Assembly (NCBI GenBank): GCA_001913845.2
Contig: MKGP02000066.1
Span: 1 to 64,000, forward strand
Length of the DNA stretch: 64,000 bases
Reading direction: 5' to 3'
Source of the DNA: Limnothrix sp. CACIAM 69d
GTDB taxonomy: Bacteria; Cyanobacteriota; Cyanobacteriia; CACIAM-69d
Both the position numbers and the translations under genes were made by a program. This document shows, piece after piece, positions 26,952 to 37,268 of the stretch. Each line of letters opens with the position of its first letter. Within the stretch, counting starts at the first letter, position 1. Under the pieces are notes generated by a model. That model saw only the letters and a program-made list of their open reading frames with translations. It had not been told where the DNA came from and made no database searches.

Positions 26952-26978
26952 GATCGCGCCGATCGCGCCGATCTCGCC
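26952..26978. repeat. Three tandem 9-bp GATCGCGCC-type units
   Basis: GATCGCGCC, GATCGCGCC, GATCTCGCC in the short gap between the hybrid kinase and valS. Just upstream, a small hairpin GAGATT / AATCTC (about 26931-26949) lies after the kinase stop codon. It has no T-run and is only a weak terminator candidate. Confidence 0.6.
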
Positions 26979-27077
26979 AAGGGAGCCGGTTCCGCGATCG
27001 AGCGCGAACAGGGGTGCGCAACCGGGTAAGATAACAGCCTGAATCATTGACCTTCATTTGCCCCAGCCCTCGTCGCC

Positions 27078-30000
27078 ATGACTGCCCCGGTAGACGCGCT
27101 CTCCACCCAATACGATCCCAAAGCTGCCGAAGCCAAATGGCAGGCATCCTGGGAGAACTCCGCTGCCTTTGCGGCCGATGTGAACGCCGCTGGCGAGCCG
27201 TTTTGCGTGGTGATTCCGCCGCCGAACGTCACCGGTAGTCTGCACATGGGCCATGCCTTTGAGCATTCCTTGATCGATGCCTTTGTGCGCTATCACCGGA
27301 TGACCGGGCGCAACACCCTGTGGCTGCCGGGGACGGATCACGCCAGCATCGCTGTGCAATCGATCCTGGATAAGCAACTGAAGGAGGCAGGAACTGATCG
27401 CTTTGCCCTGGGTCGTGAGGCGTTTCTCGATCGGGCCTGGACTTGGAAAGAAGAGTCCGGCGGCACGATCGTCGGGCAAATGCGCCGCCTGGGCCTGTCC
27501 GTCGATTGGGATCGCGAGCGGTTCACCATGGACGAAGGCCTCTCCAACGCCGTGTTGGAAGCCTTTGTGCGGCTCTACGAAGACGGGCTGATTTATCGCG
27601 GCAAATACATGGTCAACTGGTGCCCCGCCTCCCAGTCGGCCGTGTCCGATTTGGAAGTGGACAACAAAGAGGTGGACGGCAGCCTCTGGCATTTCCGCTA
27701 CCCGCTGACCGATGGCTCTGGTGAAGTGATTGTGGCCACGACTCGCCCGGAAACCATGCTGGGCGATACGGCGGTGGCCGTGAACCCCAAGGACGATCGC
27801 TACAAGGCCCTGATTGGCCAAACCGTCACCCTGCCGCTGGTGGGCCGGGAAATCCCGATCATTGGCGATGAGTTCGTTGATCCAACCTTTGGCACCGGCT
27901 GCGTGAAGGTCACACCGGCCCACGACCCAAACGATTTCGAGATGGGCAAGCGCCACAACCTGCCCCAAATCGAAATCCTAAACAAAGACGGCACGGTCAA
28001 CGAAAACGGCGGCGAATTTTGCGGCCAAGACCGGTTCGTGGCCCGCAAAAACCTCGTGGCCAAGATGGACGAACTGGGCTACCTGGAAAAGGTGGAAGCC
28101 TATCGCCACTCGGTGCCCTACAGCGAGCGCGGCAAAGTGCCCGTGGAGCCGCTGTTGTCGTCCCAGTGGTTCTTGCAGGTGCGCCCGCTGGCTGAGAAAG
28201 CCCTCGAAGCCCTGGAAAACAACCGGGAGCCGCTGTTTGTGCCCGATCGCTGGACGAAGGTTTACCGCGATTGGCTGCTGAACCTGCGCGACTGGTGCAT
28301 TTCCCGCCAGCTCTGGTGGGGCCACCAAATCCCCGCTTGGTACGTGATCAGCGAAACCAACGGCCAAGTAACGGAGCACACGCCCTTCATTGTGGCCCGC
28401 ACGGAAGCCGATGCCCTCAAACAGGCCCAGGCCCGCTACGGCAAAGCGGCGGTGTTGGAACGGGATGAGGACGTGCTGGATACCTGGTTCTCCTCCGGGT
28501 TGTGGCCCTTCTCGACCCTGGGTTGGCCCGACGAAGCCGCGCCCGATTTCCAAGCCTATTACCCGAACACGATGCTGGTGACGGGTTTCGACATCATCTT
28601 CTTCTGGGTGGCCCGGATGACGATGATGGCGGGCTATTTCACCGGTCAAATGCCCTTCAAAACGGTCTACGTGCACGGGCTGGTGCGGGATGAAAACAAT
28701 CAAAAAATGTCGAAGTCCAAGGGCAACGGGATTGATCCTCTGCTGTTAATCGACAAATACGGCACGGATGCGGTGCGCTACACCCTGGTGCGGGAAGTGG
28801 CCGGCGCGGGTCAAGATATCCGCCTGGACTACAACCGCAAAACCGATGAGTCGGTGTCCGTGGAGGCCTCGCGCAACTTTGCCAACAAGCTCTGGAATGC
28901 GTCGCGGTTTGTGTTGATGAATTTGGCGGGGGAAACGCCGACTAGTTTGGGCGCGCCGGAGACCGATCGCCTGGAGTTGGCCGATCGCTGGATTCTGTCG
29001 CGCTTCAACCAAACGGTGCGCCAAACCCGCCACGACATTGACAACTACGGCTTGGGTGAGGCGGCCAAGGGTCTCTACGAGTTCATTTGGGGCGACTTCT
29101 GCGACTGGTATATCGAGTTGGTGAAACCCCGCTTGAACGGCGATGACCCGGCGGCCCGGCGAACGGTGCAGCAGGTGTTGGCGCTGGTGTTGGATGGAAC
29201 GCTGAAGCTGTTGCATCCCTTCATGCCCCACATCACCGAAGAAGTGTGGCACGCCCTGACGGGGGCGGCGGCGGATGAATTTTTGGCGCTGCAAGCCTAC
29301 CCGGTGGCGATCGACCAGGCGATCGACCGGGAGCTAGAAGCCCAATTTGAGGCGATCATCAACGCGATCCGCACGATCCGGAACCTGCGGGCCGAGGCGG
29401 ACATCAAGCCCAGCCAGAAAGTGCCGATCGTCCTGCAACCGGAGACCGATCGGGAGCGAACGGCCTTTGAAATTGGTCGCGCCTACATTTGCAATCTGGC
29501 CAAGGTGTCTGACCTGACAATCCAGGGCGGTGCAGCTTCGGCGGCCCCAACGGCGGAACCGGAACCGACCCTGATGGATGCGGATACGGCAGCCCTGCTA
29601 GAGGTGATCGCCAGCGAAGGGTTGGATCTGGAGCAATGGGCTTGGGATCAAAGCGAAAAACGACGGGTGGCCCTGCTGACTCTGGCCATGCTGGGCACAG
29701 CGACCTTTGCGCTGTACTTGGCCAACGCCACCCTGGGGGCGATCGATGAAATTCCGCTGCTGCCCTCGATCTTCCAGTTGATTGGCTTCTTCTGGACGGT
29801 CTACCACTTGCCCAAGACCTTGCTGTTTGCGCGCGATCGAGCGGTCTTTGCCAACGGTGTGCGCCAGGCCAAGCTGGCCTATATCGGCGAGGGCAATCCC
29901 TTCGCTGTGCGGGCCTATCCTGGGGAGGCTGCGGCTACGGCCCCAGCGACTCCGCAGCCCCGCCAGTTGCCGGCCGCCCAAGCCCCGGAAGTGAAACTGC

Positions 30001-30308
30001 CGATCGACCTGGGGCAGACGGAACCGGAAGCCGTCCCGATCGAGCGGGCCATGGCCGGCGTGGTGGGTACGACCCAAGTGTTGTTACCCCTGGTAGATGG
30101 CGTGGTGGACTTGGCTGCCCTGCGGGCCAAGTTGACCAAGGCCCTGACCAAGGCGGAAGGAGAAATCAAGGGGCTGTCGGGTCGCCTCAGCAATCCGGGC
30201 TTTGTGGACAAGGCTCCCCCGGAAGTGGTGGCCAGCGCCCGGGCCGCCTTGGCCGAAGCGGAAACCCAAGCTCAACTACTGCGCGATCGCCTGGCCCAGT
30301 TGCAATAA
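27078..30308 (+). CDS. valS: Valyl-tRNA synthetase with inserted CAAD membrane domain
   Basis: A 1076-residue class Ia synthetase, longer than the usual 870-950. The HIGH motif is HMGH (H56) in [11 protein letters not shown], and KMSKS lies at 543-547. The editing and anticodon-binding domains are normal. Between the anticodon-binding domain and the C-terminal coiled coil (about 1010-1076) is an extra segment of about 180 residues (roughly 830-1000). It has two hydrophobic stretches at about 864-888 ([19 protein letters not shown]) and 894-912 ([20 protein letters not shown]), followed by a Pro/Ala-rich linker. This matches the CAAD domain known to be appended to Glu-, Ile-, Leu- and Val-tRNA synthetases in cyanobacteria, where it anchors the enzyme to thylakoids. 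The product is therefore probably membrane-bound. Confidence 0.96.
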   Translation: MTAPVDALSTQYDPKAAEAKWQASWENSAAFAADVNAAGEPFCVVIPPPNVTGSLHMGHAFEHSLIDAFVRYHRMTGRNTLWLPGTDHASIAVQSILDKQLKEAGTDRFALGREAFLDRAWTWKEESGGTIVGQMRRLGLSVDWDRERFTMDEGLSNAVLEAFVRLYEDGLIYRGKYMVNWCPASQSAVSDLEVDNKEVDGSLWHFRYPLTDGSGEVIVATTRPETMLGDTAVAVNPKDDRYKALIGQTVTLPLVGREIPIIGDEFVDPTFGTGCVKVTPAHDPNDFEMGKRHNLPQIEILNKDGTVNENGGEFCGQDRFVARKNLVAKMDELGYLEKVEAYRHSVPYSERGKVPVEPLLSSQWFLQVRPLAEKALEALENNREPLFVPDRWTKVYRDWLLNLRDWCISRQLWWGHQIPAWYVISETNGQVTEHTPFIVARTEADALKQAQARYGKAAVLERDEDVLDTWFSSGLWPFSTLGWPDEAAPDFQAYYPNTMLVTGFDIIFFWVARMTMMAGYFTGQMPFKTVYVHGLVRDENNQKMSKSKGNGIDPLLLIDKYGTDAVRYTLVREVAGAGQDIRLDYNRKTDESVSVEASRNFANKLWNASRFVLMNLAGETPTSLGAPETDRLELADRWILSRFNQTVRQTRHDIDNYGLGEAAKGLYEFIWGDFCDWYIELVKPRLNGDDPAARRTVQQVLALVLDGTLKLLHPFMPHITEEVWHALTGAAADEFLALQAYPVAIDQAIDRELEAQFEAIINAIRTIRNLRAEADIKPSQKVPIVLQPETDRERTAFEIGRAYICNLAKVSDLTIQGGAASAAPTAEPEPTLMDADTAALLEVIASEGLDLEQWAWDQSEKRRVALLTLAMLGTATFALYLANATLGAIDEIPLLPSIFQLIGFFWTVYHLPKTLLFARDRAVFANGVRQAKLAYIGEGNPFAVRAYPGEAAATAPATPQPRQLPAAQAPEVKLPIDLGQTEPEAVPIERAMAGVVGTTQVLLPLVDGVVDLAALRAKLTKALTKAEGEIKGLSGRLSNPGFVDKAPPEVVASARAALAEAETQAQLLRDRLAQLQ

Positions 30309-30388
30309 TTGCCCCAGGAATCCTGAATTCAGGCAATTTCCTGAGTTTAAGAAACTTAAAATCAGCGTATGGCCTCGTCGGAGGGGAA

Positions 30389-30844
30389 ATGGTGCTTTAT
30401 TTAGCCCAAGTGCAACAACAGGCAACGGATCACTCCCTGGCCCTGATGCCGCTGGCGGTGCAGTCCGTCGATCGGGGATGGCAAATTACCCGAGAGCGCC
30501 AACGCCAAACCCTGCCCTTGCCGGAACAGGCTCAATGTCATCCCCAGCAGTTGGTATTGATTGAGGTGGACAACGCCCAATTGGTGACCGACTGCCAGGA
30601 TGCAACTGATTGGATTTTGGAGCTGATTAAAACCTACTTGAGCCTGGGAGTCACGCCCGAGGAGTTGGCCCACGAAGCCAATCGCCTAGAGCAGTGGAAA
30701 CAGTCTCTGACCCTGCAAAATCAAGAGCTATCGCGGCGATCGCTGGAGTTAGAAATTCGCCGCGATCAGCTCCAGGCCCTGGAAGCGGCCCTCAAAACGT
30801 CTTCCCCGGAAGATGAGGAAGCCGCCGAAGCCGCTGAGGATTAG
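30389..30844 (+). CDS. Conserved hypothetical protein with C-terminal coiled coil
   Basis: A 151-residue protein that I cannot assign to a named family, though it looks like a conserved cyanobacterial hypothetical. The N-terminal half is a compact alpha/beta region (QLVLIEVDNAQLVTDC). From about residue 90 it becomes a charged heptad-like helix (RLEQWKQSLTLQNQELSRRS) with an acidic tail of E, D and A residues. No signal peptide. A strong GGAGG Shine-Dalgarno lies eight bases before the ATG. It is 80 bases downstream of valS, and the next gene follows after 12 bases. Confidence 0.75.
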   Translation: MVLYLAQVQQQATDHSLALMPLAVQSVDRGWQITRERQRQTLPLPEQAQCHPQQLVLIEVDNAQLVTDCQDATDWILELIKTYLSLGVTPEELAHEANRLEQWKQSLTLQNQELSRRSLELEIRRDQLQALEAALKTSSPEDEEAAEAAED

Positions 30845-30856
30845 TGGGGGAAATCA

Positions 30857-31168
30857 ATGATGTCTTTTTTGTCCAAAGAAACCCTGTTTGGTTTATCTCT
30901 GTTTCCCTATTTGGGGTTTCTGTGGTTTTTGACGCGATCGGGTCAAGCGCCCAAGCTGGGTCTGATTGGGTTTTACCTCACCCTTTTATTTGTGGCGATT
31001 ACCATTCCCGCCGGTATCTACGCCCAAGTGCATTACAACCAAAGTCTCGCCGATGTGGACTGGCTCCATGGCAGCGCGGAGGTTTTTTTGACCTTGGCGA
31101 ATTTGACCTTGGTGCTTGGGTTTCAACGGGCCATCAGCCAACTGAAAGCCACCAAGAAGGCCCCATAG
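30857..31168 (+). CDS. DUF3593-type small membrane protein
   Basis: A 103-residue protein with three hydrophobic segments (LFGLSLFPYLGFLWFLT, LIGFYLTLLFVAITIPAGIY, EVFLTLANLTLVLGF) and a short basic C-terminus. The pattern, including SLFPYLGFLWFL and the HGSAE segment, fits the DUF3593 family shared by cyanobacteria and plant chloroplasts; its function is unknown. The gene starts 12 bases after the preceding coiled-coil gene and is probably cotranscribed with it. A second ATG at 30860 could be used. Confidence 0.8.
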   Translation: MMSFLSKETLFGLSLFPYLGFLWFLTRSGQAPKLGLIGFYLTLLFVAITIPAGIYAQVHYNQSLADVDWLHGSAEVFLTLANLTLVLGFQRAISQLKATKKAP

Positions 31169-31248
31169 GCCCGCTAGCCCGCTGAGTTGGGGTTCCGAAC
31201 TGGGGTTGCCCAGGATTGATGCAGTGGGGATGGCTCAGCGGACGGCGG

Positions 31249-32130
31249 CTAAACCGCTAATTCTGGCAGCGGGAACATTTCACCGCGCAAATAGGCCTCA
31301 AAGTGCTCTTTGAAGTAGCGCCAAGAGGTCATGTTGTTCTGGGTGCTGTGGTGATCAGGTGCGTGGCGATATTTCGGGAGGCGATCGCGAATTTCCGTTT
31401 GCAGCAGAGGCGGTAAGGCCTCGAAGCCCGCAACCCGCTGACCACAGGCGCTGTAGACCAACTGCCCGGAGCGATCGCCCATTTTCATCCAAGGCAACCA
31501 AGGGCCAATCCGATGCCAAGCAACGGTCATGGTTTCAACGGCCGCCAACTCCGGGTTGGTTAGCTCCGAAAGCGGAACGGTCAGCTTGAAAAACTCAGCG
31601 GCACTGTACTGGGGACTGGGGCTGTAGTCCTGAAAGCGCGGATCATTGCCCAAGGGATTGGGATAGGCCGGAAACACATCGCAGGTAAAGATCACTGAAT
31701 CACCTGCCAGGGTTGCTCCGAACGTACCCGCGAGGCGAATCTGCACCGGGTCGTTGGCCACATGCACCACGGGCACGGATTCCCCCGTCCAGGGATTGTC
31801 CCAACTGTGCAGCACGGCCCCGGTGTTGGGATCTAGGTAGTAAGTTAGCTCCCGGGACACCAGGCTCCAACTGCCATCTCCGTTGTTCACACCTCGGGCC
31901 ACGTTCATGCCCACGATGTCAAACAAATGGCATTGGGTTTGGTCGGGCAGCATGGCGTAGATGGAGCCAGTCCATTCCAAATACACGTCCCGATCGTCCG
32001 TGGCGGCTCGGGCCTTGAGGAAAGTGGCCGCATCAAACTGCAATCGCCCGGAGCCAGGCGCGATCGGGTGAGGGCGGGCCGGTGCTGGGGAACTGCGCAA
32101 GGAACTAGGGTTGCCGGTCTGGATACTCAT
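31249..32130 (-). CDS. DUF1838 family protein
   Basis: A 293-residue protein of the DUF1838 family. Recognisable segments are DVYLEWTGSIYAMLP, the HLFDIVGMNVARG block, RELTYYLDPNTGAVLHSW and the C-terminal THMTSWRYFKEHFEAYLRG-like region (here NNMTSWRYFKEHFEAY). It has no clear signal peptide, and the N-terminal 45 residues are low-complexity. The biochemical role of the family is unestablished. A GGAGG lies about seven bases before the ATG. It is divergent from glgC, the two starts being about 270 bases apart (32131-32399). That gap holds AT-rich sequence likely containing both promoters. Confidence 0.85.
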   Translation of the reverse strand: MSIQTGNPSSLRSSPAPARPHPIAPGSGRLQFDAATFLKARAATDDRDVYLEWTGSIYAMLPDQTQCHLFDIVGMNVARGVNNGDGSWSLVSRELTYYLDPNTGAVLHSWDNPWTGESVPVVHVANDPVQIRLAGTFGATLAGDSVIFTCDVFPAYPNPLGNDPRFQDYSPSPQYSAAEFFKLTVPLSELTNPELAAVETMTVAWHRIGPWLPWMKMGDRSGQLVYSACGQRVAGFEALPPLLQTEIRDRLPKYRHAPDHHSTQNNMTSWRYFKEHFEAYLRGEMFPLPELAV

Positions 32131-32399
32131 GGTTCAGCCTCCATCTCGGGGGATTGGCCCAAGAGAACTGTTGCGTGATTAACACGGTTGTCACAATTTC
32201 AATATATCGCAACAAATTTTAACAGTAACCCTCGCTACGGTTTTTCTGGACTTCAGAATCCGCTTGGGATCGCGAATTCCCGTTCGATCGGCCCGGGAGC
32301 GATCGGGCTGAAATGGCTTTACTGTCAACCCCTTGTCAATTGCCACCGAGCAACGGACACTGGACGTGGAAGTGGATTGGCAGCGCTAGAGGTCGTCTT

Positions 32400-33689
32400 G
32401 TGAAAAGAGTTTTAGGCATCATCCTAGGCGGCGGAGCAGGAACCCGCCTGTATCCGCTGACCAAATTACGGGCAAAACCGGCAGTCCCCCTGGCGGGCAA
32501 ATATCGGTTGATCGATATTCCGGTTAGTAACTGCATCAATTCCGAAATTCTTAAAATCTACGTCCTCACCCAGTTCAACTCTGCCTCGTTGAACCGTCAC
32601 TTGTCCCGGGCCTATGCCATGTCTGGGTTCACCGATGGTTTTGTGGAGGTTTTGGCTGCCCAACAAACCCCCGATAGTCCCAATTGGTTCCAAGGCACTG
32701 CCGATGCGGTGCGGAAATATCTGTGGATTTTTGCCGACTGGGACGTGGATGAATACGTCATTTTGTCCGGCGATCATCTCTATCGGATGGACTATCGAAA
32801 ATTCGTGGAGCATCACCGCGCCACCAATGCCGACATCACGTTATCGGTGATCCCCATCGATGAGAAGCGGGCCTCAGATTTTGGCCTGATGAAAATTGAC
32901 GGCAATGGCCGGGTAACAAGCTTTAGCGAAAAACCGAAGGGGGATGCCCTCAAGGCCATGGCGGTGGACACCACCATTTTGGGCTTGTCGGCCGATCGGG
33001 CCCAGGAGATGCCTTATATCGCCTCCATGGGCATTTACGTCTTTAAGAAAGAAGTTTTGATTGACCTGTTGAATGAGTCCGTCGATCGCACGGATTTTGG
33101 AAAAGAAATTATTCCGCAGGCGGCTCCCAATTACAACGTTCAAGCCTATTTATTTGATGGTTATTGGGAAGATATTGGAACAATCGAAGCCTTCTTTGAT
33201 GCAAACTTAGCCCTGACCAAGCAACCGCAACCGCCCTTTAGTTTTTACGATGAATATGCGCCGATCTACACCCGATCGCGCCATTTGCCCCCCACCAAAA
33301 TTTTGAACGCCCAGGTCACCGATTCGATCGTGAGTGAGGGTTGCATCCTCAAAAACTGCACGATCGAGCATTCCGTGTTGGGGGTGCGCTCTCGGGTTGA
33401 ATCTGGCTCTGTGATTGACAACGCCCTGCTGATGGGAGCGGATTACTATCAACCCTTCCCTGAGCGGATGGACTGCCTTGAGCGGGGCTATGTGCCGATC
33501 GGGATTGGGCCAGATTCCACAATCCGCCGCGCCATTATTGACAAGAACGCCCGCATTGGCCAGAAGGTGGCGATCGTCAACAAGGACAATGTGCAAGAGG
33601 CGAACCGCGAAGAGTTGGGCTTTGTCATTCGCAGCGGCATCGTGGTGGTGCTCAAGAACGCCACCATTCCTGACGGTATGGTCATTTAA
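32400..33689 (+). CDS. glgC: Glucose-1-phosphate adenylyltransferase
   Basis: A 429-residue ADP-glucose pyrophosphorylase, the committed step of glycogen synthesis. The N-terminal nucleotidyltransferase signature is [17 protein letters not shown] with [21 protein letters not shown]. The active-site loop [11 protein letters not shown] and the glucose-1-phosphate region FSEKPKG follow, and a C-terminal left-handed beta-helix carries the allosteric lysine regions ([11 protein letters not shown]). The GTG at 32400 has AGAGG about ten bases upstream and gives the standard cyanobacterial length; an in-frame upstream ATG at 32313 would add 29 residues without family similarity. 3-phosphoglycerate activation and phosphate inhibition are known for cyanobacterial GlgC. 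Confidence 0.97.
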   Translation: MKRVLGIILGGGAGTRLYPLTKLRAKPAVPLAGKYRLIDIPVSNCINSEILKIYVLTQFNSASLNRHLSRAYAMSGFTDGFVEVLAAQQTPDSPNWFQGTADAVRKYLWIFADWDVDEYVILSGDHLYRMDYRKFVEHHRATNADITLSVIPIDEKRASDFGLMKIDGNGRVTSFSEKPKGDALKAMAVDTTILGLSADRAQEMPYIASMGIYVFKKEVLIDLLNESVDRTDFGKEIIPQAAPNYNVQAYLFDGYWEDIGTIEAFFDANLALTKQPQPPFSFYDEYAPIYTRSRHLPPTKILNAQVTDSIVSEGCILKNCTIEHSVLGVRSRVESGSVIDNALLMGADYYQPFPERMDCLERGYVPIGIGPDSTIRRAIIDKNARIGQKVAIVNKDNVQEANREELGFVIRSGIVVVLKNATIPDGMVI

Positions 33690-33822
33690 GCCATGAGCAT
33701 TTGACCCGGCAATCCGGTTTGCTGGAAACCGGGTTATTGAAACGGCTGAATTGAGGTGAGGCATTCGCCCAAGCGGTGATTGATGGAATCAACTTAGTTC
33801 GCCAGATCAATCTGATGGTCTG

Positions 33823-33859
33823 ATCGGGAGTGGGCATTGGCCGGCTCCCGATTTTGTTT
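33823..33859 (+). terminator. Rho-independent terminator downstream of glgC
   Basis: Stem ATCGGGAG / CTCCCGAT (33823-33830 and 33845-33852) followed by TTTGTTT. A second hairpin without a T-run (CCGGTTT-GCTG-GAAACCGG) lies nearer the stop codon at about 33714-33732. Both fall in the 362-base gap between glgC and nadA. Confidence 0.75.
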
Positions 33860-34012
33860 GGGTTGAGGAGTGATCGTTGCTTGCTGGAATGCGGATCGCT
33901 GAAGTGTTGATTGTTGGGGACAGCGACGAATCGAGGCCAGGGTGCAGTTCGAGCGCGATCGAGGCGCGATCTCAGGGCAACGGGTGTGGGTGTTTATTTT
34001 GGTAAAAAGTAC

Positions 34013-34018
34013 TATAAT
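34013..34018 (+). promoter_or_regulatory. Candidate -10 box for nadA
   Basis: A perfect TATAAT lies 33 bases before the nadA start codon. A weak TGTTTA (33991-33996) sits 16 bases upstream as a possible -35. Spacing would leave a short leader. The prediction rests on the -10 match alone. Confidence 0.45.
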
Positions 34019-34051
34019 TGCCATACTTCACCCGCTTATCCTCATACTGCC

Positions 34052-35008
34052 GTGTTTGCAGCCGCGCTCGATCGCCCCACCGCCGTTCCCCACGATCTTT
34101 TTGCTGCCATTCGCGACCTCAAGCGCGAACTCAATGCCGTCATTTTGGCCCACTATTACCAAGAATCGGAAATTCAAGATATTGCCGACTATATTGGCGA
34201 TTCTTTGGGCCTCTCCCAGCAGGCAGCCCAGACCGATGCGGATGTGATCGTGTTTGCGGGAGTTCATTTCATGGCAGAAACGGCCAAAATTCTGAACCCC
34301 CACAAGCAGGTGTTGTTACCGGATTTAGAAGCGGGCTGTTCTTTGGCGGACAGTTGCCCGGCGCGTGAATTTGCCGCTTTCAAGTCTCGCTATCCCGATC
34401 ATTTGGTGATTAGCTACATCAATTGCACCGCTGAAATTAAGGCCCTGAGTGACATTATTTGCACCAGTTCCAATGCGGTCAAAATTGTGCAACAAATTCC
34501 CCCGGAGCAGCCGATTATCTTTGCGCCCGATCGCAACTTAGGGCGCTACGTGATGCAACAAACGGGGCGGGAGATGGTGCTTTGGGATGGTAGTTGCATG
34601 GTTCATGAAACCTTTTCAGAACAGAAATTGGTGCAACTTCAGGTTCAACATCCTGAGGCGGAAGTCATTGCCCATCCCGAATGTGAACCGCCCCTGCTGC
34701 GCCATGCCAGTTTCATTGGTTCCACCACGGCCTTGCTCAACTATGTGCAACGGAGCGATCGGGCGGCGTTTATTGTGGCAACGGAGCCGGGAATTTTGCA
34801 CCAAATGCAAAAGGCAGAACCCCAAAAGCAATTCATCCCCGCGCCCCCCGAGGGCAATTGTGCTTGTAATGAATGCCCACACATGCGACTGAATACTTTA
34901 GAAAAGCTCTATTTCTGCATGAAGACGCGATCGCCTGAAATCACGATGGATGAGTCAGTGCGATCGGCCGCCCTCAAACCCATTCAGCGGATGTTGGCGA
35001 TGAGTTAG
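34052..35008 (+). CDS. nadA: Quinolinate synthase A
   Basis: A 318-residue 4Fe-4S enzyme that condenses iminoaspartate with dihydroxyacetone phosphate to quinolinate in NAD synthesis. Conserved sequences are [46 protein letters not shown] (cluster cysteine C96), [19 protein letters not shown] and the C-terminal [12 protein letters not shown] with further cluster cysteines. The GTG at 34052 gives the usual cyanobacterial length and start (MFAAALDRP). The frame extends to 33911, but those residues are not family-like. A TATAAT box lies 33 bases upstream. Confidence 0.95.
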   Translation: MFAAALDRPTAVPHDLFAAIRDLKRELNAVILAHYYQESEIQDIADYIGDSLGLSQQAAQTDADVIVFAGVHFMAETAKILNPHKQVLLPDLEAGCSLADSCPAREFAAFKSRYPDHLVISYINCTAEIKALSDIICTSSNAVKIVQQIPPEQPIIFAPDRNLGRYVMQQTGREMVLWDGSCMVHETFSEQKLVQLQVQHPEAEVIAHPECEPPLLRHASFIGSTTALLNYVQRSDRAAFIVATEPGILHQMQKAEPQKQFIPAPPEGNCACNECPHMRLNTLEKLYFCMKTRSPEITMDESVRSAALKPIQRMLAMS

Positions 35009-35050
35009 TTGCTGTTGATTTCTACTGATTTCTACCGAAACCAATCATGC

Positions 35051-35082
35051 AAAAAGGGGCTAATCCTTCAAGAACTAGCCCC
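35051..35082 (-). terminator. Terminator of the rlpA-like gene (minus strand)
   Basis: On the minus strand GGGGCTA (from 35082) pairs with TAGCCCC and is followed by TTTTT (complement of 35051-35055). It sits about 70 bases after the rlpA-like stop codon. Between them, at 35113-35146, is a 13-bp tandem repeat TTTACGAGCAAGC (two copies and a partial third). Confidence 0.75.
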
Positions 35083-35152
35083 CCTATGATTCGGAAAACT
35101 GAAAATTAAAGTTTTACGAGCAAGCTTTACGAGCAAGCTTTACGGGAAAGTT

Positions 35153-36208
35153 CTACCGGTTAGGAACCGATGCCACATCACCCGGGAGAGCTTGCAGGAC
35201 TTCCAAACGGACGGAAGCCACCCCGGAGCTGTACATATCGATTTCGCGAGCAGCAGCCACCGACAGGTCAACAATGCGGCCACGGGTGAAGGGCCCGCGA
35301 TCATTAATCCGCACAATCACCGATCGACCGTTGCGCAGGTTCGTGACCCGCACCAACGTGCCAAAAGGTAGAGTTCGGTGAGCAGCGGTGAGGGCGTTCT
35401 GGTTAAAACGCTCGCCGTTAGCTGTGCGGTTACCGTGGAAACCGGGCCCATACCAGGAGGCCTGTCCCGTTTGGCTCGATCGCACCGCATAGAGCACCCC
35501 GTTATGTTGCAGGCTATTGGCGTTGGGATTGCCCAGCGCATCATTGCCCGACTGGTTCGAGGCAGCCCGCATCCGCAACTGGCCGTTGTAGGCCAAGGGT
35601 TGAGCATTGCCCAACTGGCGGCGGAGACGGTTAACAACCTGCACTGTGTCGGCTGAGTAGCTGGCAGTGGGTTGGGGGGCAAGGGTATTTTGGTCGATCG
35701 CAACCAATGGTTGGCCGCCCATTGTCACCCAATAGCGATTTTCGCGGTTGCTCCACTCATAACGAATGGCCTGGGCATCCACACCGTTGGCGTGGCGTTG
35801 GTCAATTTCGCGAGCGGTGGTGGTGGCCCGTTCCAGGGCGTTGGTGGTGCTGGCTTCGTCGTTGGCCAGGAAAGTCACCACGGGGATATTTCGAACATAG
35901 AGCGTCACTGCCGGTCGGTTACCCAGTTGGTGGGCATGAACCTTGGTGATTCCGTACAGTTGCGACCCGATCGCGGTGGGCTGTGGAATCGCGGCAGCGG
36001 CGCTGATGCGCGCGCCAGTCATTTCAGCGGCTGGCTGGAGGGCCAGGGTGGGAGCGGTTAACTCCGCTGCCAAGATGACTGAGGGGGTGGACTGAGCTTG
36101 GGCCGGAATGGGTTGAATTTCTTCCCCAAGGGCGGGAGCTTCAGCACCGAAGGCGACGGCGGCCACCGAAGCAGCCAACAACGTCAGTTTTTGAATGGAA
36201 TAATTCAT
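35153..36208 (-). CDS. rlpA: RlpA-like double-psi beta-barrel protein, secreted
   Basis: A 351-residue exported protein. The N-terminus ([21 protein letters not shown]) is a signal peptide cleaved near residue 28. A middle region of about 200 residues of low similarity follows, with short segments on heme- or ligand-like binding not identifiable. The C-terminal RlpA/DPBB domain covers about 255-345. Diagnostic residues are [20 protein letters not shown], the catalytic-type Asp in INDRGPF, and [11 protein letters not shown]. RlpA homologues are peptidoglycan-active lytic transglycosylases or endolytic enzymes; the cyanobacterial ones are often just annotated as septal ring proteins. No SPOR domain is present. 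It is preceded by a gene-free 1-kb region. Confidence 0.9.
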   Translation of the reverse strand: MNYSIQKLTLLAASVAAVAFGAEAPALGEEIQPIPAQAQSTPSVILAAELTAPTLALQPAAEMTGARISAAAAIPQPTAIGSQLYGITKVHAHQLGNRPAVTLYVRNIPVVTFLANDEASTTNALERATTTAREIDQRHANGVDAQAIRYEWSNRENRYWVTMGGQPLVAIDQNTLAPQPTASYSADTVQVVNRLRRQLGNAQPLAYNGQLRMRAASNQSGNDALGNPNANSLQHNGVLYAVRSSQTGQASWYGPGFHGNRTANGERFNQNALTAAHRTLPFGTLVRVTNLRNGRSVIVRINDRGPFTRGRIVDLSVAAAREIDMYSSGVASVRLEVLQALPGDVASVPNR

Positions 36209-37166
36209 GGCGTGGTGGGGTAAACGTCACGCGCGCCTCAAACTAGGTTCAGTGATCAGGCTCTGGCCGTCCGATGCTCACGAACATGCAATGGTCGAAG
36301 GGAAACGAAGTGGGTAGCTAGTTGGAGTTAACTGACAAAAGACCACCAAGGGGCGATCGGGAAAGTTAAAGACGTTGGTGCAAAATGCACCGGAGCATCA
36401 ACAGGTTTTGGAGTATCAGTTAATCGCCGGGGAACTCAGGGGGAGTTCATGGAGGTTAGTCACGGGCGATCGAACTCGATATTGCAAAACCGGGAACCTA
36501 GGAGGTCTGTCGGTTGGTCATGCACCCTAGCAGAGCATCAACACAGCAGTTCCGGAGCAACCAAGCATCCGTCCAATCTCCAGCGCAACATTCAGCACAG
36601 TCGATAGCGGCTTTGGTGAACTCGGAGGCTGTTCAATGCCGGAACCCAGTTAGCAATAGTTTCAAGGAACCAAAGCTGGGAACCAACGCTGCACAGGGCA
36701 ACAACACAGTGGACAGAAAGCGATTGGCCGTGGCGATCGCAATCAATGGGTGGATAGCTGAATCGGCAAGAGTTCCAACCGCTTCGCACTCTCCGGCAGT
36801 CGCCACCAAGGGTTTTGTGAAGAACCGCAAAGTTTTGACCGCAAGATTGACGTAGGTTACCACAGTCAACCGCAGCAGACTGCCTGATCCCCAGTGGCGG
36901 CGCTCTGGGTCTGGCATCGGTGGGGATCGCTCCCTGCTCGATCGCCATGAAAAACAAAGGATTTCAGCCCCTTGGGCTTGATCACCGTTTTAATAAAAAT
37001 TTAAGATTTCCCGACCCCAAATTAGCTCCTTTGGGAGCGCCCACAGGACAGAATCGCAACTGGCCGAAGGCTGGGCTAAACGCTTGGAAGGCTGAAGGTT
37101 CATAGTGCTTGCGGCAACCTGAATGCTAAAATCCATGCCGTTCAGCGCCCCGCCCCCAACGATTCA
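36209..37166. other. Long gene-free region between the rlpA-like gene and purM
   Basis: Almost 1 kb without a convincing gene. It holds a perfect hairpin GGTGCA-AAA-TGCACC at 36377-36391, a repeated GAGCATCAACA at about 36393 and 36533, and a CAGCCCCTT fragment at 36967 resembling the family A/B palindromes. The minus-strand portion next to rlpA would be a long leader. I looked for a c-di-AMP (ydaO) type motif, since this riboswitch often precedes cell-wall hydrolase genes, and did not find a credible one. Open frames of about 110-120 codons on both strands (36514-36957) overlap each other and do not look coding. Confidence 0.5.
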
Positions 37167-37226
37167 TTTCTCAAGGGACTATTTCTTAAGGGATTACTTC
37201 TCAAGGGATTATTTCTCAAGGAAAGT
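37167..37226 (+). repeat. 15-bp tandem repeat immediately upstream of purM
   Basis: Four adjacent 15-base units: TTTCTCAAGGGACTA, TTTCTTAAGGGATTA, CTTCTCAAGGGATTA and TTTCTCAAGGAAAGT. The array ends 42 bases before the purM start codon and so lies in the presumed leader or promoter. The 15-base period equals five codons, so an overlapping open frame shows an artificial FSRDY repeat; this is not evidence of coding. Confidence 0.9.
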
Positions 37227-37268
37227 CTTCCTCAGGAGCGGCGGGCGACTTCGAGAGGAACAGCAACC

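Noticed and set aside
35051-35082. Plus-strand terminator of nadA
   Set aside because: The hairpin has no T-run on the plus strand but a TTTTT on the minus strand, so it is assigned to the rlpA-like gene, although it may also slow plus-strand transcription.
36209-36500. Possible c-di-AMP (ydaO-type) riboswitch upstream of the rlpA-like gene
   Set aside because: I looked for the conserved GGAACC/GGTGAATC-like core on the minus strand and found no convincing arrangement; context alone is not enough.
36514-36957. Open frames of about 110-120 codons on both strands in the rlpA/purM gap
   Set aside because: They overlap each other on opposite strands and in different frames, have no recognisable family features or good ribosome binding site, and their composition resembles random translation.
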